From: Alphaproteobacteria bacterium
GTDB lineage: Bacteria > Pseudomonadota > Alphaproteobacteria > Micavibrionales > Micavibrionaceae
Direction: 5' to 3'
Length of the DNA stretch: 64,000 nt
NCBI GenBank assembly: GCA_023384135.1
Contig: JAHDXS010000003.1
Location: 1-64,000 of the forward strand
This document shows, piece after piece, positions 18,115 to 26,723 of this stretch. How positions within the stretch are numbered: the stretch's first letter is position 1; every line of letters starts with the position of its first letter. Made by a program: the position numbers and the translations under genes. A model generated the notes under the pieces. The model worked only from the letters and a program-made list of their open reading frames with translations. It was not told the origin of the DNA and did no database searches.

Positions 18115-19218
18115 ATGTTCGCTTTTCTATTCAAACCCGCGCAAACCCCTTACCCCAAGGACATCAGGAGCCTCACGTCTCTTCGTTTCTTCGCGGCGCT
18201 ATCGATTGTAATTTTTCATTTCACTTACGAGATCGATGCGCTCCGCGAAGGCCTGCCGGGCCGTTTCTACACAGGCGTAGACTTTTTCTTTATCCTGAGC
18301 GGATTCATCCTGACCCACAGCTACATCCGCGCGATCGAGGAGGGCACATTCTCGGCCCGCGATTTCTATATCAAACGCTTCGCGCGCATTTACCCCGTGC
18401 ATATTGTGACCTTGTTTCTCTCCGGGCTGACGACGGCAGGTTCAATAGTGCTGGTGCAAAGAATGTTCGATATAGGTGACTCCCCATCCTGCTTTTTCTC
18501 AAGTATTTTGATGGTCCAGGCATGGGGAATCCACTCAAGACCCTGCTTCAACAACCCGTCATGGTCCATCAGCGCCGAATGGTTCGCCTACCTTCTGTTC
18601 CCGCTTCTGGCCGCTTGGGCGCTCAAAAAAAAGCCGCAGGCCGTGATGCTGCTCTCCTCGGTCGCAATCATTCTGCTCTGCATTTTGTTTCTATACCTCG
18701 GAAAACCCTTTACCCACCTTACGGCGCAGGGTTTCATCCGCATCGTACCCGACTTCGTTCTCGGGATCGGCCTTTACCTCTTTGGCCGTAAATACGAACT
18801 CAGGAAAGCAAGCGCCGGAACATTCTACGCCGTCGTAGGCTTCATGTTTTTGTGCTTCGTTCTGAACATCCCCGACGCCATGATCGTTCTGATTTATGCG
18901 CTCGTGATTTACGTCGCGGCGGAACTGTCACGGCAGCGCGTGGACACGGCGCTGGAAGGTGCAAAACTGGTCTTCTGGGGCGAAGCGTCTTATGCCGTCT
19001 ATATGCTGCACCATGTGATATGGGAGGCGCTGCCCGTGCCGGTGATGATGCGCGCCCTCGATGGCTCTAAGGTCTTCGACGCGCCGTTTTGGGCCGCCTG
19101 CGCGGTCGCGCTGGTGCTAACCTTTATTCTCTCGAAATACACCTATCTCTATCTGGAAAAGCCCGCCCGCGCATGGATTTGCCGGGCCTTTATCCCGCCG
19201 GAAAAACCAAAAGATTAA
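18115..19218 (+). CDS. Acyltransferase family 3 (OafA-like) membrane protein
   Basis: A 367-residue integral membrane protein with about ten hydrophobic segments. The N-terminal SLRFFAALSIVIFHF is the family signature containing the catalytic His, and DFFFILSGFILTHSY and RFARIYPVHIVTL are further conserved blocks. Members move acetyl or other acyl groups from the cytoplasm to sugars of the cell surface. It is monocistronic after the rplQ terminator, and its end overlaps the panC end by four bases on the opposite strand. The substrate cannot be told. Confidence 0.93.
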   Translation: MFAFLFKPAQTPYPKDIRSLTSLRFFAALSIVIFHFTYEIDALREGLPGRFYTGVDFFFILSGFILTHSYIRAIEEGTFSARDFYIKRFARIYPVHIVTLFLSGLTTAGSIVLVQRMFDIGDSPSCFFSSILMVQAWGIHSRPCFNNPSWSISAEWFAYLLFPLLAAWALKKKPQAVMLLSSVAIILLCILFLYLGKPFTHLTAQGFIRIVPDFVLGIGLYLFGRKYELRKASAGTFYAVVGFMFLCFVLNIPDAMIVLIYALVIYVAAELSRQRVDTALEGAKLVFWGEASYAVYMLHHVIWEALPVPVMMRALDGSKVFDAPFWAACAVALVLTFILSKYTYLYLEKPARAWICRAFIPPEKPKD

Positions 19219-20015
19219 AAGATCGGCACGTTGTCGATCAGGCGTGTCTTGCCTAGCCACGCCGCACCCAGAACCCGGCCCCAGCGGACAGCCACGTAAT
19301 CCACCGAGCGGAACCCTTCGGCCAGAAGCCGCTCAGCCGCGGCGGCGCAGGCTTCTTCTTCGGTTTGACCGCCGCGAATCGCCGCCGCCGTATCGAACAA
19401 AACCCGGTTCAGCATCCGTGCGATTGAAAGTTCAGAAGCGGAGAGATAAGCATTGCGGGAAGACAGAGCCAGCCCGTAATCGTCCCGCGCGATAGGCGCG
19501 CCGATGATAGTGATGGGAAGGCCCTGCGCCTTGACCATCTCCGCGATCACCTGAAGCTGCTGGAAATCTTTCTCACCAAAAATCGCCGCATCGGGTTTGA
19601 CCGCCTCAAAAAGCCGGTAAACCACATTGACGACCCCGCCGAAAAAATGCGGCCTAAAATCGCTTTCCAGTCCCTGCGCCGCCGCGCCGGGTTTAACGGC
19701 GCTCTCAAAACCGCCCTCATAAAGCTCATCCGCGCGGGGCAGGAATACGAAATCGGCGCCTTCGGCCTCCAGCATCGCAAGATCCCGCGCTTCGTCGCGC
19801 GGATAGGCGTCGAAATCCTCATGCGGCGCGAATTGCGTGGGGTTGACGAAAATGCTGACGCCGACAAGATCGGCATTTTCCCGCGCCAACCGGACCAGCG
19901 AGAGATGCCCCTCGTGCAGCGCCCCCATGGTCGGAACAAAGCCAATCCGCTGCCCAGCCGCGCGGTACGAAGAGAGCAGGGCGTCCAGCTCCGCCCGGCT
20001 GCGGGCGATCTTCAT
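19215..20015 (-). CDS. panC: Pantothenate synthetase
   Basis: Joins pantoate and beta-alanine using ATP, the last step of pantothenate synthesis. Motifs: FVPTMGALHEGHLSLVRLAR (residues 26-45, with the HxGH nucleotide site), IFGEKDFQQLQ and LALSSRNAYLS. The 266 residues are a little shorter than the usual 280, ending at LIDNVPIF. It overlaps the panB stop by four bases (ATGA), so the two genes are coupled. Confidence 0.97.
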   Translation of the reverse strand: MKIARSRAELDALLSSYRAAGQRIGFVPTMGALHEGHLSLVRLARENADLVGVSIFVNPTQFAPHEDFDAYPRDEARDLAMLEAEGADFVFLPRADELYEGGFESAVKPGAAAQGLESDFRPHFFGGVVNVVYRLFEAVKPDAAIFGEKDFQQLQVIAEMVKAQGLPITIIGAPIARDDYGLALSSRNAYLSASELSIARMLNRVLFDTAAAIRGGQTEEEACAAAAERLLAEGFRSVDYVAVRWGRVLGAAWLGKTRLIDNVPIF

Positions 20016-20875
20016 GATGCGTCGCTCGCCTTTTTCGCCGCGCCGTTACCATACGTGTGGGCCACATCGGGAAATACGCGGGCGCGCACATCCCGTGCGT
20101 AAGCGGCCACGGCCTCATCGACCGTTCCGGCCAGATCGGCATATTGCCTGACGAACTTGGGCGTATGCTCGGTAATCAGGCCCAGCATGTCTTCGGTGAC
20201 CAGAATCTGCCCATCGCACGCCGCCGACGCGCCGATCCCCACGGTGGGAATGGAAACCGCCTGCGTAATCGCCCGCGCGACCGGCTCCACCGTCCCTTCG
20301 ATCAAAAGCCCAAAAGCTCCCGCCGCCTGAACGGCCAGCGCATCGCGCATCAGGCTCTCGGCCTCCTCGGGTGCTTTCCCGCGCACCTTATACCCGCCAT
20401 CCTTGACGACCGATTGCGGCTTAAGCCCGATATGCGCCATCACCGGGATGTTCCGGGCGGTCAGGTAAAGCACCGTCTCCGCCATCTCGGCGCCGCCCTC
20501 AATTTTCAGCCCGTCGCAACCCGTCTCGCCCATGATACGCGAGGCCGTCTCGTAGGCCTGCTCCGGTCCGGATTCATAGGTGCCGTAAGGCACATCAATC
20601 AGAACGCAGGCCCGCTTCGCGGCCCGCATCACGGCCTTGCCGTGCGCGATGATGATCTCCGGCGTAACGCCCAGCGTATTCTCCATCCCGTACAACGCCA
20701 TGCCGATCGAATCCCCGACCAGCAGCATATCGCAGTGCGCATCCAATATTTTCGCCATCGGGGCCGTATAGGCGGTGAGACAGACCAGCGGCTGCGCACT
20801 CCCTTTGCGGGCGCGCAAATCGGCGATGGTGGTTCTCGGGTGTTTTTGAGGTTCGGTCATATGGTCTAAGTCCAT
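20012..20875 (-). CDS. panB: 3-methyl-2-oxobutanoate hydroxymethyltransferase
   Basis: Makes ketopantoate from ketoisovalerate and methylene-tetrahydrofolate. Motifs: LVCLTAYTAPMAKILDAHCD, LLVGDSIGMALYGMENTLGV, AHIGLKPQSV and TVGIGASAACDGQILVTEDM. The start is uncertain: ATG at 20875 is used here, ATG at 20860 (MTEPQKHPRTT) is equally plausible, and no clear ribosome site supports either. It is the first gene of a panB-panC operon. Confidence 0.96.
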   Translation of the reverse strand: MDLDHMTEPQKHPRTTIADLRARKGSAQPLVCLTAYTAPMAKILDAHCDMLLVGDSIGMALYGMENTLGVTPEIIIAHGKAVMRAAKRACVLIDVPYGTYESGPEQAYETASRIMGETGCDGLKIEGGAEMAETVLYLTARNIPVMAHIGLKPQSVVKDGGYKVRGKAPEEAESLMRDALAVQAAGAFGLLIEGTVEPVARAITQAVSIPTVGIGASAACDGQILVTEDMLGLITEHTPKFVRQYADLAGTVDEAVAAYARDVRARVFPDVAHTYGNGAAKKASDAS

Positions 20876-20939
20876 GACGCACAAAGATTTTTAACGGCGT
20901 CCTTGCGCTCGGAAAAAACCTGTTCTATATAGCAACGCT

Positions 20940-22370
20940 ATGCTTAACAGAAAACTTTTCCTCATACCAGCCTTGCTTTCCGTACTTTTGACCGCAACGC
21001 CCGCCCTTGCGCAGGTGGACACACAGGCTGTTCCGCAAAGCCGCGAGCAAATACAGCTCTCATTCGCGCCGCTGGTCAAAAAAGTCGCCCCCGCGGTGGT
21101 CAATATCTACACCAAACGCATCGTGGCCTCAGCGGTTCAAAATCCGTTAATGGCCGACCCGCTGTTCCGCCAGCTTTTCGGCAACCGCTTAAAAACCCCG
21201 ATGCGCCAGCATATGGAGGCCTCGCTGGGCTCCGGGGCCATCGTGGAGGCCGGCGGTCTGATCGTCACCAATGCCCACGTCATTGAGGGCGCGGCGGAAA
21301 TCGTGGTTATCCTCGCCGACGGTCGGGAGTTTCCGGCGCGCATAGCGTTGGTCGATCACGCATCAGACCTGGCCTTGCTGCGCGTCGATCCGGGCGCGGA
21401 GCCGTTGCCTTTCCTTAAGCTCAAGCCCAGCGAATCGCTGGAGGTCGGCGATCTGGTTTTGGCCGTGGGCAACCCCTTCGGCGTCGGCCAGACGGTCACC
21501 AGCGGCATTGTCTCCGCGCAGGGCCGATCCTCCCTCGATATCAACGATTTTAACTTTTTTATACAGACCGACGCGGCCATCAACCCCGGCAATTCCGGCG
21601 GCCCGCTGGTTGCCCTTGACGGCGGGGTGGTCGGAATTAACACCGCCATTTTCTCCCGCTCCGGCGGCTCTCTGGGGATCGGGTTCGCGATCCCCTCCGA
21701 GATGGTTGCCACCGTCATCGCCGCCGAAAGAAACGGTCAAAAAGGCGATCAGGGGGTCATCCGTCCTTGGCTGGGCGTAAATATGCAATCCATCACCCCC
21801 GAAATTGCGGGCAGCCTCGGCCTGCCGCGCCCCGGCGGTGCGCTGATCGCGGACTTGCACCCCGCCAGTCCGCTCTTGACCGCGGGCGCAAAGGTCGGTG
21901 ACGCGGTGGTGGCCGTAAGCGGTTACCCGATTCGCGACGCGGCCGAAATGAAATTCCGCATGGCCACCGTCCCCGTCGGCAAGACCGCCGCCTTCAAAAT
22001 TCTCCGTGACGGCCAGACACTGGACATCAAAGTCGCGGCCATCGCCCCGCCGGACGATCCGCCGCGTCAGGAAACCCTGCTCAAGGGCCGCCATTTACTG
22101 GGCGGAGTCACGATCGCCAACCTCAACCCCGCCGTGGCCACAGAAATCGACTATAACGGGCGCGAGCAGGGCGTCGTGGTGCTGAAAGTGCCGCAAAGCA
22201 GCTACATGCACATTCTCTCTCCCGGCGACATTATTCTGGAAATTAACGGCACGGACATCAAAACCGTTTCCGACGTACTGGGCGCCCTTGAGAATATCCC
22301 CGCCGGCGCTCGCGGCGTATCCCTGACGATCCTCAGCAACGGGCGGGTCAGCCGTATCATCATGCGCTAG
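20940..22370 (+). CDS. Deg/HtrA-family periplasmic serine protease
   Basis: A 476-residue protein with a signal peptide (residues 1-25, ending PALAQ). The trypsin-like domain has the His of TNAHVIEG (about 112), the Asp of HASDLALLRVD (about 143) and the Ser of NPGNSGGPLV (about 219). Two PDZ domains follow, about 275-365 and 390-476. This fits envelope protein quality control. It could be called DegP or DegQ; the sequence alone does not decide. It is divergent from panB, with only 64 bases between the starts. Confidence 0.94.
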   Translation: MLNRKLFLIPALLSVLLTATPALAQVDTQAVPQSREQIQLSFAPLVKKVAPAVVNIYTKRIVASAVQNPLMADPLFRQLFGNRLKTPMRQHMEASLGSGAIVEAGGLIVTNAHVIEGAAEIVVILADGREFPARIALVDHASDLALLRVDPGAEPLPFLKLKPSESLEVGDLVLAVGNPFGVGQTVTSGIVSAQGRSSLDINDFNFFIQTDAAINPGNSGGPLVALDGGVVGINTAIFSRSGGSLGIGFAIPSEMVATVIAAERNGQKGDQGVIRPWLGVNMQSITPEIAGSLGLPRPGGALIADLHPASPLLTAGAKVGDAVVAVSGYPIRDAAEMKFRMATVPVGKTAAFKILRDGQTLDIKVAAIAPPDDPPRQETLLKGRHLLGGVTIANLNPAVATEIDYNGREQGVVVLKVPQSSYMHILSPGDIILEINGTDIKTVSDVLGALENIPAGARGVSLTILSNGRVSRIIMR

Positions 22371-22474
22371 GGCCGGACTGGACTAAGCCCACCTCTACGC
22401 GGCTCTGGAAGCCCGTTTAAACCGGACTAAGTCCACCCTTTTTTCTAAACAGGAACGCAGCACCCCCAAACGCG

Positions 22475-22579
22475 AAAAAGGCGCCGATTTCTCGGACGCC
22501 CTTTTCCCCCAACTTCAAAGGCTTGTTTTCGCCTATTGTCTCTTTTTTTTAGTAACCGACTGTTTTCAGTCTTTTTTTT
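22475..22579. terminator. Cluster of hairpins with T-tracts, probably tandem/bidirectional terminators
   Basis: Three structures lie in a row. GGCGCCGA..TCGGaCGCC (22480-22500) has T-runs readable on both strands. AGGC..GCCT lies near 22519-22534 before TTTTTTTT. GACTG-TTTT-CAGTC (22558-22571) is followed by TTTTTTTT. They sit between the converging Deg protease gene and a small minus-strand gene and could stop transcription from both sides. The near-repeat GGACTAAGCCCACC / GGACTAAGTCCACC is at about 22379-22437. Confidence 0.6.
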
Positions 22580-22655
22580 GTAGTCTGACCTTTTCGGCCT
22601 TGTATTTTTGTTCCTTGCTCAACTCGCTCGCTTTTATTCTTTACCCGCTACCATC

Positions 22656-22943
22656 TCAGCCATAATCACGATCACTGTTCAGTTCTTTAATCGCATTACT
22701 GAAGTTCAGATAACCACCGCTCCCAAAGCTGACTTTCCCGACCTCCGAAGAGGGCTGAAAGCCGTTCATCGCCTGAGCAACACTCCCGAGAGAGCCTCCC
22801 AAACCGCCTGTGGCGCGTCTTCTTACGTCTTGAGGAGCCGCCCGATTAAGTTCTCTGGCAAGGTTGCGACCCGGGGAGTCTTTTGCTCCCGTATTACCCG
22901 CTGTTGGGTTCACACCTTCGAAAGAACGAATGTCATCAGACAT
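22656..22943 (-). CDS. Small hypothetical protein
   Basis: A 95-residue polar protein with no signal peptide or membrane helix, starting MSDDIRSFEGVNPTAGNTG and Gly/Ser-rich in the middle (TGGLGGSLGSV). AAGGAG sits seven bases before the ATG, the best evidence that it is translated. It stands alone between T-tract hairpins and an AT-rich region. The family is not recognised. Confidence 0.55.
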   Translation of the reverse strand: MSDDIRSFEGVNPTAGNTGAKDSPGRNLARELNRAAPQDVRRRATGGLGGSLGSVAQAMNGFQPSSEVGKVSFGSGGYLNFSNAIKELNSDRDYG

Positions 22944-23315
22944 CTTTAAGCTCCTTATGATTACATCCTATCTAATCGACCATGTCATGTCAAGAAAAAA
23001 GCATGTATTTTTTGATAGTCAAATTACTTAAATGCCCCAATAAAAGCCATAGTAACATAAAGTAAGCGGTATTTCGACTTATACTTATTACAGTAAAAAT
23101 AGCATAAAATACTAGATAGTTTCGATTTTGGTGACGATAGTTCCGATTTTGAAATTTTTTTTGGGCTCGACTCGGAACCGACTCGTTTTTGATCCGGCTT
23201 GTTCTCAACCTCTTGTTTCATGCGGAATTTCGGTTCATTATGAGCCGCGTCGCCCTCCGGCCCTGAACCGGGGATGCGTCCATAAGCAAAGTAATAATGA
23301 ACGGATTATTTGGTG
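22944..23315. other. AT-rich intergenic region upstream of the glycyl-tRNA synthetase
   Basis: About 370 bases clearly richer in A+T than the flanks. There are direct repeats AGTTTCGATTTTG / AGTTCCGATTTTG (near 23118-23154) and CGACTCG twice (near 23168-23184). Short open frames here lack ribosome sites. The promoter of the synthetase gene should lie here but no clean -35/-10 pair stands out. Confidence 0.4.
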
Positions 23316-24860
23316 ATGAAAGACATCGTTTCCCTCTGCAAACGTCGCGGTTTTATCTTCGCAGCCTCCGAAATCTACGGCGGCATCAACGGATTCTGGG
23401 ATTACGGCCCGCTGGGCGTGGAACTGAAGAACAACCTGCGCGACCGCTGGTGGAAGGATATGGTGATCACCCCCCCGATTGGGCCGGATGGAAGCCCCGT
23501 GGAGATCGTGGGCGTCGATTCGGCCATCATCCAGAACCCGAAAGCCTGGGTCGCCTCGGGCCATGTCGGCGGGTTCTCTGATCCGATGATGGATGATAGG
23601 GAGACGAAACTCCGATATCGAGCCGACCACATAAAATATTTTGTTTTGGAAACTGTAGACGGCTCTTATTTCACTGTTGAGGGCAAAAAAGTCAGAGCTT
23701 TTGCTTTTATGCAGGATACTCCACCAGAGGAAATAGAAAGAAGGCTCAAAAAATTTAAGGTAGATAAAAAATACATCAGTTCTGACGGAAAATTGCCCGA
23801 GTTAGTATTTTCTTCGGGGGATGGCATTCCTCTTGAAGAAATTATTGGACCTGATGCTTCAAAGCCCGGCACCCTCACCGAACCCAAAGCCTTCAACCTG
23901 ATGTTCCAGACCTATGTCGGCGCGATGCAGAGCGAGGATTCGATTGCCTATCTCCGCCCCGAAACGGCGCAGGGCATCTTCCTGAATTATAAAAACGTCC
24001 TCGATTCCTCGCGCGTGCGTGTGCCCTTCGGCATCGCGCAGATCGGCAAGGCCTTCCGCAACGAGGTGAACCCGCGCAACTTCATCTTCCGCTCGCGCGA
24101 ATTCGAACAGATGGAACTCGAATGGTTCTGCCACCCCAGCGAAGCAAAAATATGGCGCGACTTCTGGTTCGCCGAGCGCCAGCGTTTCTGGAAATCCGTG
24201 GGTCTGTCCAGCGCGAACCTGCAAATACGCGACCACGATTCGGACGAGCTTTCGCACTATGCCAAGGCCGGACTCGGCACGGCCGACATCGAATACCGCT
24301 TCCCCTTCACGGCGCCGGGCTTCGGCGAGTTGGAGGGAATCGCCCACCGCTGCGACTTCGACCTGACGCAGCATCAGGAACATTCGGGCGCGAAGCTGGA
24401 ATATATGGACCCGAACGACAACACCAACCGTTTCATCCCCCACGTCATCGAACCGGCGGCGGGCCTCTCCCGCGGCGTTCTCGCCCTGATCTGCGAGGCC
24501 TATACGGTGGACGAGAAGCGCCCCTCGGGCCTCTACCTCAACTTCCACCCGTCCATGGCCCCGAAAAAGGCTGCGATCCTGCCCTTGACAGCCAAGGACG
24601 AGCACGTGCCGCTGGCGCAGAAGCTCTATCTCGACATCCGCGAGGATTTCGCCGTCGATCTGGACATCAAGCAGAATATCGGCAAGCGCTACGCGCGGCA
24701 GGACGAGATCGGCACGCCCTATTGCTTCACCATCGATAACGACACGGTGAACGATCAGACCGTCACGGTGCGCGAACGCAACACAATGGCGCAGGAGCGC
24801 ATCCACATGGATAAGGTCAAATCGTTCCTGCATGAGAAAATCAGGCGTTCAAGCGTCTAG
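23316..24860 (+). CDS. glyQS: Glycyl-tRNA synthetase, single-chain (alpha2) type
   Basis: A class II synthetase of 514 residues from the ATG at 23316. TTG at 23310 and GTG at 23313 are in-frame alternatives. Blocks: FAASEIYGGINGFWDYGPLG, motif 2 in FRNEVNPRNFIFRSREFEQM, and motif 3 in EPAAGLSRGVLALICEAYTV. Most proteobacteria instead use separate GlyQ and GlyS chains, so this form suggests transfer. The insertion between VASGHVGGFSDPM and LTEPKAFNLMFQ (about residues 92-190) lacks the cysteines of the zinc-binding version. Its DNA (about 23600-23865) is strikingly AT-rich compared with the rest of the gene. The end overlaps the next, convergent gene by 12 bases. Confidence 0.95.
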   Translation: MKDIVSLCKRRGFIFAASEIYGGINGFWDYGPLGVELKNNLRDRWWKDMVITPPIGPDGSPVEIVGVDSAIIQNPKAWVASGHVGGFSDPMMDDRETKLRYRADHIKYFVLETVDGSYFTVEGKKVRAFAFMQDTPPEEIERRLKKFKVDKKYISSDGKLPELVFSSGDGIPLEEIIGPDASKPGTLTEPKAFNLMFQTYVGAMQSEDSIAYLRPETAQGIFLNYKNVLDSSRVRVPFGIAQIGKAFRNEVNPRNFIFRSREFEQMELEWFCHPSEAKIWRDFWFAERQRFWKSVGLSSANLQIRDHDSDELSHYAKAGLGTADIEYRFPFTAPGFGELEGIAHRCDFDLTQHQEHSGAKLEYMDPNDNTNRFIPHVIEPAAGLSRGVLALICEAYTVDEKRPSGLYLNFHPSMAPKKAAILPLTAKDEHVPLAQKLYLDIREDFAVDLDIKQNIGKRYARQDEIGTPYCFTIDNDTVNDQTVTVRERNTMAQERIHMDKVKSFLHEKIRRSSV

Positions 24861-25577
24861 GGCGCAGCCATCCCGCAAAATCCTATCCGCCGCCGCCGTA
24901 TACGCCCCGTCCGCCTCGTGCAGCACAAGGCCGGGGTGAATGAGCGCAGGCGTCTTACGATTCTTGATCGCGCGCAGAATCACACGCTTGGCCGGAACCC
25001 CCGCACGCGGCCAGAGGGGAATGATCTCCACCGCGCCAAAGCGTTTGCCCAGCGCCTGAATGATCGTATGCGTCTCCGCCGCCATGTGGATGAGGGTCAG
25101 CGACCCGCCGTTCTTCAAATTCCTGAACCCCGCATCGATCCAGTCCTTAAGCGAGCAATCCGCCTCGATATGCCCCCGCGCCATCGCCTTGGCGGAGGAG
25201 GGGGAAGGCAGATGCTTTCCGGCCTCGGAAAAAGGCGGGTTGCAGATCACATGATTCTGCAGCGGCCCTTTGTAATCACGGATATCCGCGCAGGTAAAAG
25301 CGGCCGGTACGCCGTTCAGCGCGGCATTTTTTTCCGCCAGCGCGACATGATCGGCCTGAATCTCAACCCCCGTTAAATGAATCCCCGGCACCCGCCACGC
25401 CAGACACAGCCCCGCGCTGCCCACCCCGCAGCCAAGATCCAGCACGCTTTGCCCAGCCTTCGCCGGGCAGGCGGCGGCCAGCATCACGCTGTCCAGCGAG
25501 GTGCGGAAACCCTGCGCGGGCTGATAAAGCGCCACGCGCCTGTTCAGCACATGGATCGGCTCGTTGTGATCGCTCAT
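24849..25577 (-). CDS. TrmN6-like tRNA (adenine-N6) methyltransferase
   Basis: A 242-residue class I SAM methyltransferase. The SAM motif is VLDLGCGVGSAGLCLA at about residues 44-59, and the catalytic NPPF is at about 113-116, the signature of N6-adenine methylation. The N-terminal RRVALYQPAQGFRTSLDSVM is typical of COG4123, which modifies A37 of tRNA-Val in E. coli. The exact tRNA target here is not provable. The ribosome site is weak. Confidence 0.85.
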   Translation of the reverse strand: MSDHNEPIHVLNRRVALYQPAQGFRTSLDSVMLAAACPAKAGQSVLDLGCGVGSAGLCLAWRVPGIHLTGVEIQADHVALAEKNAALNGVPAAFTCADIRDYKGPLQNHVICNPPFSEAGKHLPSPSSAKAMARGHIEADCSLKDWIDAGFRNLKNGGSLTLIHMAAETHTIIQALGKRFGAVEIIPLWPRAGVPAKRVILRAIKNRKTPALIHPGLVLHEADGAYTAAADRILRDGCALDA

Positions 25578-25587
25578 GAATTAGGTT

Positions 25588-26631
25588 TTAGCTGTTCAGC
25601 CGGAATTTGTCATCCGAAGCCTTTTTGTCCCCGGCGGGCTCTTGGGCCTGCGGTGCGGGGTTGAGGTCGGACTGGCTGAGCAGCATCAGATCGACCGGGT
25701 TGGTCATCAGGCTGTGGAAGGGTTTAAGCCCCTTGGGCGTATCCAGAATGGAATTCCGCACGGGCCGCGCCGGGACGGGCGGAAGCTGAGGCAGCTCCGG
25801 CAGGGGCGGCACGATATTGGTATTCTGATAAAGCGAACGGAACTCCTCGAAATTATAAACCCGCCCGCTGCGCGGCGCCGGGCTATTGGAAGCCAGATTG
25901 ACGCTCTGGTCAGGAGCGGCAGGCCGCACCGCGCCGGGCAGGGGATTCTCGCCCCGCGCCACGGCGAAACTGGCCGGGTCGGGTACGCCGTCCTTGATCT
26001 GGAACTTTTTATCGAAGAATTGATAGACCTGCTCAACCGTTCGGGCTTTACCCGTTTTAGCATCGTAAAACACGCCCCGATTCGCCCGCGCCGCCTTGGG
26101 GAATAAATCCGCCGCCGGGCTTAGCGGGTTCTCGTCCCGCGCATTGAGGAAAGAGGCCGCCCCGCCCGCGCCGAGGAAATGCGCGAGATAAAGCTCGGTT
26201 GCGCCAACTTCGCCGCCCCAGAGCTTGTTCAGCGTCTTCTCGTTATCGAGCGCGAACTCCGCCGCCATCTGCGCCGAGACGACCGGATCGTTGCGAAGGG
26301 CCAGAATCTCTTTCTTGATCTTCGCGTCTTTTACGCGGAAGCGCGAATCGATCTTGTCCGCAAGATCGCCCAGCCCGTATTCATGTCCATGTTCTTTAAC
26401 CATGCCAAGCCATGTCCGCTCGATAAACTGGTAAAGCCCTGTGGCCGAACTCGTTCCGGCCTTGGCCGTGGGGTTAAAATTACTCTCCGCCTTGGCCTGC
26501 TGCAGTAAATAGGCAAAATCAACCCCCGTGCGGTCACTCGCCCGTGCGATCGCCTGCACGACACCCTCCGGCGCCTTGTGGGTGAGGGCCGTTAAATCCT
26601 TGTTGTGTATTACATTTGTTAATGCGTTCAT
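25588..26631 (-). CDS. Lytic transglycosylase-domain protein
   Basis: A 347-residue protein whose residues about 23-150 form an SLT/lysozyme-like domain: YLLQQAKAESNFNPTAKAGT carries the catalytic Glu, and SSATGLYQFIERTWLGMVKE follows. The C-terminal half is Pro/Ala-rich (PPLPELPQLPPVPARP near 275-290) and probably disordered. No clear signal peptide is visible from this start, so export is uncertain. It may act on peptidoglycan or belong to a flagellar or secretion-linked muramidase group. Its start overlaps none of the adjacent genes; the next gene is divergent. Confidence 0.85.
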   Translation of the reverse strand: MNALTNVIHNKDLTALTHKAPEGVVQAIARASDRTGVDFAYLLQQAKAESNFNPTAKAGTSSATGLYQFIERTWLGMVKEHGHEYGLGDLADKIDSRFRVKDAKIKKEILALRNDPVVSAQMAAEFALDNEKTLNKLWGGEVGATELYLAHFLGAGGAASFLNARDENPLSPAADLFPKAARANRGVFYDAKTGKARTVEQVYQFFDKKFQIKDGVPDPASFAVARGENPLPGAVRPAAPDQSVNLASNSPAPRSGRVYNFEEFRSLYQNTNIVPPLPELPQLPPVPARPVRNSILDTPKGLKPFHSLMTNPVDLMLLSQSDLNPAPQAQEPAGDKKASDDKFRLNS

Positions 26632-26723
26632 GTCATACTCAAGCCAGTGGCCAGTGGTTTTTACGCAATCTCTATGGAAAAGATTTGCAACACCCGTGCC
26701 AATTACGAAAAAGAGGGCTGGAT

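Noticed and set aside
22990-23208. 72-codon minus-strand frame in the AT-rich region before glyQS
   Set aside because: No ribosome site, and its Lys/Asn/Ser/Phe-rich translation simply reflects AT-rich DNA.
26616-26723. Upstream extension of the acyl-CoA dehydrogenase
   Set aside because: The family begins at the MSDYTPP region, and GAGGG precedes ATG 26724.
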